Source of the DNA: Clostridiales bacterium
GTDB lineage: Bacteria > Bacillota_A > Clostridia > Christensenellales > Aristaeellaceae
DNA length: 6,084 nt
Direction of reading: 5' to 3'
NCBI GenBank assembly: GCA_012514855.1
Contig: JAAYZL010000405.1
Span: 1 to 6,084, forward strand
Of this stretch, positions 1-4,419 are shown piece after piece. The notes beneath the pieces were generated by a model that saw nothing but the letters and a program-made list of their open reading frames with translations, had not been told where the DNA came from and did not search any database. Both the position numbers and the translations under genes were made by a program. How positions within the stretch are numbered: position 1 is the first letter of the stretch; each line of letters begins with the position of its first letter.

Positions 1-950
1 AAAATCCGGACGTGCGCCCGACCATCGGCGTCCGCGATCCGCTGCGCGCGCGCAACAAGGCGGAGTACGCGATCCAGGACGGGGTGATCGGCGCGTTCCG
101 GCCCGGCAGCCGGGAGGTCGTGCCGCTTTCGGACTGCCTCTTGCAGCGCCCCGAGAGCGCCGCGGCGCTGAAACAGCTTTCGCGGATGAACCTCGCGGGG
201 CTGCGCTTCGCGGTCACGCGCGTGAACCGCGGGGGCGAGCTGATGCTGACGCTCTCCGGCGACGGCGGGCGGCCGCCGTTTTCCGCGTTTCCGGGCGCGA
301 AGTCGCTGTATTGCTGCAAGCTGAGGCCGCGGCCGCGGCACGCGCTCGACGGCGAGTGCCGGCACATCTCCGGCGCGGAGCGGCTCGAGGAAGCGCTGCT
401 CGGGCTGCGCTTTTCGCTCCATCCGCAGAGCTTTTTTCAGGTCAACGCCGAGCAGGCGGAGCGGATGTACACGATCGCTCTCGACGCACTGGAGCTTCGC
501 GGCGACGAGGCCGTGCTCGACGCCTACGCCGGCGCGGGGACGATCACGCTCGCGGCGGCGCAACGGGCGCGGACGGCCGTCGGCATCGAAATCTCGAAGC
601 CCGCGGTCGACGACGCCAAAGAGAGCGCCCGGCGCAACGGCCTTGCGGACCGCGCGCGCTTTGTGCTCGGCGACGCGGCGGTCGAAATTCCGAAGCTCGC
701 CAAGGGCGGCATGCGCTTTGACGCGGCGATCCTCGACCCGCCGCGAAGGGGCGCGGACGCGAGCGTGCTCGGCGAATTGATCCGCCTCTCCCCCGCCCGG
801 GTCGCCTACGTCTCCTGCGACCCCGGCACGCTCGCGCGCGACCTGAAGAGGCTCTGCGAAGGCGGCTACGCGCTTCAGTGGGCGCAGCCGGTCGACATGT
901 TCGCGTATACGGGGCATGTGGAGACGGTCGCTTTCATGACATGGGCATAA
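1..950 (+). CDS. rlmD: 23S rRNA (uracil-C5)-methyltransferase, RlmD/RlmCD type, 5'-truncated by window edge
   Basis: This is the C-terminal part of a SAM-dependent RNA m5U methyltransferase of the TrmA/RumA family. Such enzymes methylate C5 of a uracil in 23S rRNA (U1939, or U747 and U1939 in RlmCD-type enzymes) or of U54 in tRNA (TrmA). The first complete codon is at 3 and 315 residues are visible. An N-terminal stretch with the TRAM domain and first three Fe-S cysteines would lie outside the window. Visible motifs are a DCLLQ segment whose Cys (135-137) fits the fourth Fe-S ligand, FFQVNAEQAERMY, SAM motif I VLDAYAGAGT (513-542), DPPRRGAD (735-758), the nucleophile Cys in VSCDPGT (816-818), and C-terminal HVE with the catalytic Glu at 921-923. 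All catalytic parts are intact, so the gene is probably functional. Family identity is very sure. Target specificity (U1939, both rRNA sites, or another uridine) cannot be decided from this fragment. Confidence 0.93.
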   Translation, partial: NPDVRPTIGVRDPLRARNKAEYAIQDGVIGAFRPGSREVVPLSDCLLQRPESAAALKQLSRMNLAGLRFAVTRVNRGGELMLTLSGDGGRPPFSAFPGAKSLYCCKLRPRPRHALDGECRHISGAERLEEALLGLRFSLHPQSFFQVNAEQAERMYTIALDALELRGDEAVLDAYAGAGTITLAAAQRARTAVGIEISKPAVDDAKESARRNGLADRARFVLGDAAVEIPKLAKGGMRFDAAILDPPRRGADASVLGELIRLSPARVAYVSCDPGTLARDLKRLCEGGYALQWAQPVDMFAYTGHVETVAFMTWA

Positions 951-1131
951 TGCGCTGCAGCGGCATCGGAAGGAGCTCGTCTTATGGAATTGAGCCTTCC
1001 GCGAAATCGATCAATGGAAGCGGCACGAAGGTGATATGCCCTATCCCAACGAGAAAACGGCGAAGCGGTATGGCAAAGGAGCAAAGGGGAAATATCCGCT
1101 TTGGTCGGCAAATGTAAGCGGGGAGCGAGAC
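951..1131. other. Intergenic region before the vanZ-like gene; possible 16-codon leader ORF
   Basis: No convincing intrinsic terminator follows the methyltransferase and no good sigma-A promoter is visible, so read-through from the upstream gene is plausible. A ribosome-binding-like AAGGAG (970-975) lies eight bases before an ATG at 984. That ATG opens a 16-codon reading frame ending with TGA at 1032-1034. One base later an ATG (1036) opens a frame that runs directly into the VanZ-like gene. Whether the small peptide is translated is unknown. Confidence 0.35.
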
Positions 1132-1677
1132 ATGCGCGCAAAGAGCCGGGCCTCGGGCAAAACCATTCTCAAAATCCTGATGGCGGTTTACGCGCTCGCC
1201 ATACTCTATTTCATGTTCTTCGGGTTCGGCAGGCCGCAGGCGGGCGGCGCGCTCCGGGGATACCGGTATTCGCTCGTCCCGACCCGAATCCCGCTGTGGT
1301 TCCCGAAAAGGCTGTCGGGCATCGCCTCGGAACAGTGGATCTTCAGCCTGGGAAATCTGCTCGCGTTCGTGCCGTTCGGCATGTTCGCGCCCGCGATTTT
1401 CGGCGCGAGGTACCTGAAGTTCATTCTCGCCTTTCTGCTCTCGATACTTTCGCTGGAAATCCTCCAGATGGCGACGCGCCTCGGCAGCTTCGACGTGCAC
1501 GACATCATCGTGAACGCGCTCGGGGCGACGATCGGGTATTTTTCGTATAGAATCGGGAGCAGGGCCGGCACCGCGCCGAAAAAAACAATGAGCATGGCTT
1601 TTTTGATCCTGCTGTTTTCGCTTCTTTTGATGGCGTTCGCGGAAGTTTTCAACAAAATGGTCGCCGGGAGACTGTAA
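1132..1677 (+). CDS. VanZ-like family membrane protein
   Basis: An integral membrane protein of 181 residues. VanZ of glycopeptide-resistance clusters gives low-level teicoplanin resistance, but most VanZ-like proteins have no known function. I chose ATG 1132 because GGGAG (1121-1125) lies six bases upstream and the protein then starts with a short basic stretch followed by a membrane helix. An in-frame ATG at 1036 would add 32 hydrophilic residues. Hydrophobic segments lie near residues 12-32, 70-91, 95-113, 124-141 and 153-173. The VanZ signature is clear: N75, P81 and G83 in NLLAFVPFG, E109 and Q112, then FDVHD (120-124), N128 and G131. The stop is 25 bases before the next gene, which suggests cotranscription. 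No van resistance genes (vanA, vanH, vanX) accompany it, so a glycopeptide role should not be assumed. Start choice is moderately sure. Confidence 0.87.
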   Translation: MRAKSRASGKTILKILMAVYALAILYFMFFGFGRPQAGGALRGYRYSLVPTRIPLWFPKRLSGIASEQWIFSLGNLLAFVPFGMFAPAIFGARYLKFILAFLLSILSLEILQMATRLGSFDVHDIIVNALGATIGYFSYRIGSRAGTAPKKTMSMAFLILLFSLLLMAFAEVFNKMVAGRL

Positions 1678-1702
1678 ACCCGGCAGGGGAAGGGAGGCTC
1701 GT

Positions 1703-2170
1703 ATGCGCAGGAAGGACAGGCAGGAGACAAATCCCGAGCAGATTTCGCAGGTCATCAACCGGTGCGACGTGATCCGGCTCGGGTTGAGCGCGCCGGAAGG
1801 GGCGTACATCGTCCCGATGAACTTCGGGTGGGAGATGGAGAACGACCGCCCCGTGTTCTACATGCACTCGGCGCGGGAGGGGCGCAAGCTCGACCTCATC
1901 GCCGCGTCGGGCCGCGCGGGCTTCGAGATGGACTGCTCGCACCGGCTGGTCACGGGCCCGGAGGCGTGCGACTACAGCTTCCGGTACGAGTGCGTCATCG
2001 GAACCGGGGCGGCGGAGCTCGTGACCGACCCGGCGGAGAAGGCGCGCGCGCTCGCGGTCATCGTCGCGCATCAGGCGGGCCGGGAGCTTCCGGTTCCTCC
2101 GGAGGCCGCCGCGGGCGTCGCGATCATACGCCTCAGCGCCGACGAATTCTCGTGCAAGCGGAGGCTGTGA
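1703..2170 (+). CDS. Pyridoxamine 5'-phosphate oxidase-fold flavoprotein, Nim-like
   Basis: A cytosolic split-barrel protein of 155 residues in the PPOX-like, FMN-binding superfamily, most like the branch annotated as nitroimidazole-resistance (Nim) or uncharacterised flavin proteins. The evidence is the N-terminal MRRKDR, then CDVIRLGL (21-28), YIVPMNFG (35-42) and the HSA..G.K motif (55-62) followed by LDLI, in the order typical of this family. Ribosome binding site AGGGAGG (1691-1697) is five bases before the ATG. The stop overlaps the ribosome binding site region of the downstream dehydrogenase, which starts two bases after it, so translational coupling is likely. Members may reduce nitro compounds, bind FMN or F420, or have unknown redox roles. 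The sequence alone does not show substrate or cofactor, and the family link to nitroimidazole resistance does not predict a resistance phenotype here. Confidence 0.85.
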   Translation: MRRKDRQETNPEQISQVINRCDVIRLGLSAPEGAYIVPMNFGWEMENDRPVFYMHSAREGRKLDLIAASGRAGFEMDCSHRLVTGPEACDYSFRYECVIGTGAAELVTDPAEKARALAVIVAHQAGRELPVPPEAAAGVAIIRLSADEFSCKRRL

Positions 2171-2172
2171 CG

Positions 2173-3201
2173 ATGGTTCAGGCGATGCGCGCCGCGGTCG
2201 CGACCGTCGACCGGACGCTCGAGGTGCAGACCGTTCCCATCCCCGAAATCGGGCCTTACGACGCGCTGGTCAAACTGACCTACGGCGCGACCTGCGCGGG
2301 CACCGACCAGCGCGTGATCGACCACGGCCACCCGCGGCCGCTCCGCTACCCGGGAATTCTCGGGCACGAGAGCGTCGGCCGCGTGCTGGAGGTCGGCGAA
2401 AAGGTCACTTCGTTCAAGCCGGGCGACCTCATCGCGCGCGTCGGCGTGCCGGAGACGGCCGAAATGGGCGCGTGCTGGGGCGGGTTCGCGCAGTACGGCG
2501 TCGCGCGCGACTGGCGGGCGATGCGGGACGCCGGGCTCGGCGAGGAGCTCTGGCGGAAGGCGCGCGTCAATCGGGTGATCCCCGGGGACATCCCGGAGCG
2601 CGCCGCGCCGATGATCATCACCTGGCGCGAGACGCTGAGCTACGCAACCCGCATCGGCGTCCGCGAGGGCGCCCGCGCGCTCGTGCTCGGCTCGGGCGCG
2701 AACGCGCTGGCCTTCATAGGCCACGCGGCGTTTGCCGGGGCGAGCGTCTCGGCGATGGGCGGCGCCTCCCGCGAGCAATCCGCCCGCGCGGCCGGGGCCG
2801 GGGGCTATGTCGACTACCGCGACCCCGAGGCGGGGAAGCGGCTGCGCGCGCTGTTCCCGGACGGCGTAAACCTCGTCATCGACGCGATCGGCTTCCCCTC
2901 CGGCATGAGCGCGGCGCTGCCGCTCCTGAGGGAGGGCGCGGTCGTCGGCGTGTACGGCTGGCACGCGCGAGGCGACTACGGCATCAACCCGTTCCTCTCC
3001 GGGCACAGCTTCACCGTCTACTGCGGCGGCTACGACGAGCCCGAGGCGCACGAGGAGGTCATCCGGCGCATCCGCATCGGAGCGCTCGACGCGTCGACGT
3101 ACTACGACATGGGCAACCCGATCCCGCTCGAGCGCATCCGGGACGCCTACCGCGACCTGCTCGACCGGAAGGCGGTCAAGTTCCTGATCGACCTGAGATA
3201 G
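2173..3201 (+). CDS. Zinc-dependent medium-chain alcohol/polyol dehydrogenase family protein
   Basis: A 342-residue MDR-superfamily oxidoreductase, expected to interconvert an alcohol and a carbonyl using NAD(P)(H). GGAGG (2160-2164) eight bases upstream, inside the end of the previous gene, supports ATG 2173. The N-terminal catalytic domain has the zinc site: C41 in CAGTD, H65-E66 in GHES, and perhaps E153 as a further ligand. The Rossmann domain begins near 169 with GSGANA (173-178). Two details are atypical. The cysteine-rich structural-zinc lobe is missing, since only C101 lies in that region. The third glycine of GxGxxG is Ala178, and the end of beta-2 reads SVSAMGG without the acidic residue usual in NAD-preferring enzymes. 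NADP preference is therefore a guess. Substrate is unknown; sorbitol-, threonine- or other polyol-dehydrogenase-like activity would all fit. It is probably the last gene of the VanZ/flavoprotein operon. Confidence 0.9.
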   Translation: MVQAMRAAVATVDRTLEVQTVPIPEIGPYDALVKLTYGATCAGTDQRVIDHGHPRPLRYPGILGHESVGRVLEVGEKVTSFKPGDLIARVGVPETAEMGACWGGFAQYGVARDWRAMRDAGLGEELWRKARVNRVIPGDIPERAAPMIITWRETLSYATRIGVREGARALVLGSGANALAFIGHAAFAGASVSAMGGASREQSARAAGAGGYVDYRDPEAGKRLRALFPDGVNLVIDAIGFPSGMSAALPLLREGAVVGVYGWHARGDYGINPFLSGHSFTVYCGGYDEPEAHEEVIRRIRIGALDASTYYDMGNPIPLERIRDAYRDLLDRKAVKFLIDLR

Positions 3202-3204
3202 CAC

Positions 3205-3238
3205 AAGGAACCCCCCCGGCATGCGGGAAGGTTCCTTT
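3205..3238. terminator. Hairpin between convergent genes, probable bidirectional terminator
   Basis: AAGGAACC (3205-3212) pairs perfectly with GGTTCCTT (3230-3237), and an inner CCC/GGG pairing can extend it. It lies four bases after the dehydrogenase stop and 12 bases before the XRE stop on the other strand. The T tract is short in both directions (CCTTTGG on +, CCTTGTG on -), so termination may be weak or partly factor-dependent. Confidence 0.65.
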
Positions 3239-3249
3239 GGGATCGGGGT

Positions 3250-3552
3250 CTACTGGTCGTGCTCGCGCAGCACGTTGACGATATCGTTGATCAAGGCGCG
3301 CTGCCGCGCGGAGAGGTCCGCGTCGTCCGCGTACAGCGTGCCGATGAGCGAATCCTGCAAGAGCATGTCGGTCGAAACGCGCAAAGCGTTCGCGATGCCG
3401 ATGATCGTCTCCAAACTCGCCTTGCGCGTGCCTCGCTCTATGTGCCCGTAAAACGGAAGCGAAATGCCGGCTTTCTCCGCGAGCGTCTTCTGCGTCATCC
3501 CCTGCAGCTTTCGCTGCGCGCGGATTCTGCGACCGAGTCCGATGTAGTCCAT
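3250..3552 (-). CDS. Small XRE-family helix-turn-helix transcriptional regulator
   Basis: A 100-residue DNA-binding protein of the Cro/C1 type. The HTH_3 domain covers about residues 7-65: RRIRAQRKLQGMTQ leads into helix 2 (TQKTLAEKAG, 20-29) and the recognition helix around SLPFYGHIERG (31-41), followed by the typical KASLETIIGIANALRVS. The short tail (66-100) ends in a likely helix (RQRALINDIVNVLRE) that may dimerise. There is no sensor domain or protease-cleavage motif. I chose ATG 3552 because GAGAGAGG (3568-3561) lies eight bases upstream. A GTG at 3561 overlaps that site and cannot use it. The gene has its own promoter with operator-like repeats, so it probably represses itself. No paired toxin, phage integrase or peptide pheromone gene is adjacent, so its other targets are unknown. 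Confidence 0.9.
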   Translation of the reverse strand: MDYIGLGRRIRAQRKLQGMTQKTLAEKAGISLPFYGHIERGTRKASLETIIGIANALRVSTDMLLQDSLIGTLYADDADLSARQRALINDIVNVLREHDQ

Positions 3553-3560
3553 CTCAAGCA

Positions 3561-3568
3561 CCTCTCTC
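3561..3568 (-). promoter_or_regulatory. Ribosome binding site that fixes the XRE start codon
   Basis: GAGAGAGG on the - strand, eight bases before ATG 3552. Its last base is the first base of the alternative GTG start at 3561, so the longer form has no usable ribosome binding site. Confidence 0.75.
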
Positions 3569-3572
3569 GAGT

Positions 3573-3595
3573 GCGTATTTTCGATATAGATACGC
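3573..3595. repeat. Inverted repeat in the XRE 5' untranslated region
   Basis: GCGTAT (3573-3578) and ATACGC (3590-3595) are exact inverted copies separated by 11 bases. The element sits about 20-45 bases upstream of the XRE start codon, inside the predicted leader. It could fold in the mRNA or be a protein-binding site on DNA. It shares no sequence with the palindrome at 3621-3636. Confidence 0.5.
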
Positions 3596-3620
3596 CCATT
3601 GGAAGTATTTTAGTAGCAGC

Positions 3621-3636
3621 AAGAACAACAGTTCTT
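3621..3636. promoter_or_regulatory. Candidate XRE operator O1, perfect 6-4-6 inverted repeat
   Basis: AAGAAC-AACA-GTTCTT is an exact inverted repeat located just downstream of the predicted transcription start of the XRE gene (about 3640). Small XRE repressors usually bind such half-site pairs to control their own gene. Binding by this protein is inference. Confidence 0.6.
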
Positions 3637-3646
3637 TTCCATTGCT

Positions 3647-3675
3647 ATTATATCGTAACCGCCGTTCTTTTGCAA
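3647..3675 (-). promoter_or_regulatory. Sigma-A promoter of the XRE gene
   Basis: On the - strand TTGCAA (3675-3670) is followed after exactly 17 bases by a perfect TATAAT (3652-3647). The expected start of transcription is near 3640, giving a leader of roughly 88 bases. Confidence 0.85.
3654..3669. promoter_or_regulatory. Candidate XRE operator O2, partial copy of O1
   Basis: On the - strand this reads AAGAAC-GGCG-GTTACG. The left half-site matches O1 exactly and the right half keeps GTT. It fills most of the spacer between -35 and -10. The O1-O2 centre distance is 33 bases, about three helical turns, so two dimers could bind the same face. The right half is degenerate, so this is less certain than O1. 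Confidence 0.45.
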
Positions 3676-3681
3676 TAGCGT

Positions 3682-3711
3682 TAAAATGAAAAACGGACAC
3701 CGAGGTGTCCG
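3682..3711 (-). terminator. Intrinsic terminator of the HPr-like gene
   Basis: On the - strand a GC-rich stem CGGACAC/GTGTCCG (3711-3694) with a four-base loop is followed by TTTTTCATTTT. It begins 15 bases after the HPr-like stop and ends just before the XRE -35 box, so it separates the two co-directional genes into different transcripts. Confidence 0.9.
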
Positions 3712-3726
3712 CTTTCAAAAACCGCT

Positions 3727-3957
3727 TCAGCCGATCACAAAGGGCTTGATCTCCTCCATCAGGTCCTCGCAGCTGTCCGCGTACACCTCCAGCGTAATCG
3801 GCTTGGACAGATCCAGACTGAAGATACCCAGAATGGATTTGCCGTCCACGACATGGCGTCCGACGCGCAGGTCGATGTCATAGGGATAGCGATTCGCGAT
3901 GTTGACGAATGTCTTCACGTTTTCAGCCAGGCTCAGTTTGATGTTCACCGCTTTCAT
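3727..3957 (-). CDS. HPr-family protein lacking His15 (Crh-like regulatory paralogue)
   Basis: A 76-residue cytosolic protein with the HPr fold. True HPr carries phosphate on His15 between enzyme I and sugar permeases, and is regulated by HPr kinase at Ser46. Here the GIHARPA active-site loop is replaced by LAENVKT, and a gap-free alignment back from FVNIAN puts Leu at position 15. The Ser46 region is well kept: GKSILGIFSLDL, with the Ser aligning exactly to Ser46. This resembles the logic of Bacillus Crh, which keeps Ser46 and lacks His15, though the replacement residue differs. ATG 3957 is chosen because GTGAGG (3971-3966) lies eight bases upstream. A longer frame from 4056 would run through the promoter. 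The gene has its own promoter and terminator. No ptsI or hprK is visible nearby. Family assignment is strong; the regulatory role is inference. Confidence 0.85.
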   Translation of the reverse strand: MKAVNIKLSLAENVKTFVNIANRYPYDIDLRVGRHVVDGKSILGIFSLDLSKPITLEVYADSCEDLMEEIKPFVIG

Positions 3958-4012
3958 GCAATTCGCCTCACTCAATCCGTCTGAAATCTGTGCGACTGTA
4001 CCGCTCAAATCA

Positions 4013-4041
4013 ATTCTAGCGCGAACAAAATGTATTTTCAA
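4013..4041 (-). promoter_or_regulatory. Sigma-A promoter of the HPr-like gene
   Basis: On the - strand TTGAAA (4041-4036) precedes TAGAAT (4018-4013) with a 17-base spacer. Transcription should start near 4006, about 49 bases before the ATG at 3957. It also shows that the frame upstream of 3957 is not coding. It is divergent from the tRNA promoter, and the two -35 boxes are about 77 bases apart. Confidence 0.75.
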
Positions 4042-4118
4042 CCGTATTTCGATCATTTACCAACATTTAATTTGCTCCGGCGGCAAGTAAAAAAACATGG
4101 GAAACGGCGAAAAGGGTA

Positions 4119-4147
4119 TTGACATTCCCCGCCCAATTCGATATAAT
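4119..4147 (+). promoter_or_regulatory. Full-consensus sigma-A promoter of the tRNA operon
   Basis: TTGACA (4119-4124) and TATAAT (4142-4147) match consensus at every position with a 17-base spacer. The stretch just upstream has A-tracts (4089-4095, 4102-4104, 4110-4113) that could act as an UP element, as is common for stable-RNA promoters. Transcription should start near 4154, leaving a leader of about 33 bases before the first tRNA. Confidence 0.92.
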
Positions 4148-4186
4148 GTCATTCGTCGGTCGGGTGCGTCGCGCTCGATTGACCGT

Positions 4187-4260
4187 TGCCGAATGGTGTA
4201 ACGGTAGCACCTACGACTCTGACTCGTATTGTCTAGGTTCAAATCCTAGTTCGGCAGCCA
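4187..4260 (+). tRNA. tRNA-Gln, anticodon CUG
   Basis: A complete cloverleaf with encoded CCA, 74 bases. Acceptor stem is TGCCGAA (4187-4193) with TTCGGCA (4250-4256), discriminator G4257, CCA 4258-4260. Anticodon stem TACGA/TCGTA encloses a seven-base loop with CTG at 4219-4221, which reads CAG. T arm is CTAGG-TTCAAAT-CCTAG. The U1-A72 pair is a normal tRNA-Gln identity feature. Many Bacillota have only the UUG isoacceptor, so this is probably an additional isoacceptor. Confidence 0.95.
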
Positions 4261-4263
4261 CAT

Positions 4264-4338
4264 GCCTCCATGGTCAAGCGGTTAAGACGTCGCCCTCTCA
4301 CGGCGAAAACTGGGGTTCGAGTCCCCATGGAGGTGCCA
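4264..4338 (+). tRNA. tRNA-Glu, anticodon CUC
   Basis: A complete cloverleaf with encoded CCA, 75 bases, three bases after tRNA-Gln. Acceptor is GCCTCCA (4264-4270) with TGGAGGT (4328-4334), so the first pair is a G-U wobble; discriminator G4335, CCA 4336-4338. Anticodon stem TCGCC/GGCGA encloses a loop with CTC at 4297-4299, which reads GAG. T arm is TGGGG-TTCGAGT-CCCCA. It is cotranscribed with tRNA-Gln. Confidence 0.95.
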
Positions 4339-4358
4339 CAGTCGACATCGGTCGATGC

Positions 4359-4390
4359 AAAGGAGCCGCTTGGAAAATGGCGGCTCTTTT
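4359..4390 (+). terminator. Intrinsic terminator of the tRNA operon
   Basis: GAGCCGC (4363-4369) pairs with GCGGCTC (4380-4386). Flanking AAAG and TTTT can extend the stem through one G-U pair. The loop is ten bases and the T tract is 4387-4390. It lies 20 bases after tRNA-Glu and 29 bases before the MATE start codon. Confidence 0.85.
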
Positions 4391-4419
4391 GCTGTACTGA
4401 AGAAAGTTGGGTCGCCGTG

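Noticed and set aside
950..966. Near-palindrome around CGCTGCAGCG after the methyltransferase as a terminator
   Set aside because: It has no loop and no T tract, so it does not look like an intrinsic terminator.
982..1809. 275-codon - strand open frame opposite the VanZ-like gene
   Set aside because: Very rich in Arg, Glu and His with no recognisable motif and no membrane or domain pattern. It is an antisense shadow produced by high GC; the + strand protein has a clear family signature.
2071..3222. 383-codon - strand open frame opposite the dehydrogenase
   Set aside because: Low-complexity Arg/Ala/Asp composition without motifs. The + strand MDR protein explains the region fully.
3250..3957. 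XRE protein and the neighbouring small HPr-like protein as a toxin-antitoxin pair
   Set aside because: The second protein is clearly HPr-fold, and a strong terminator plus separate promoters divide the genes.
3958..4056. 33-codon N-terminal extension of the HPr-like protein
   Set aside because: It covers the -10 box and leader of the predicted promoter, HPr proteins do not have such an extension, and a good ribosome binding site precedes ATG 3957.
4270..4419. Upstream extension of the MATE frame
   Set aside because: It would translate most of tRNA-Glu and the terminator hairpin, and the family N-terminus begins near 4420.
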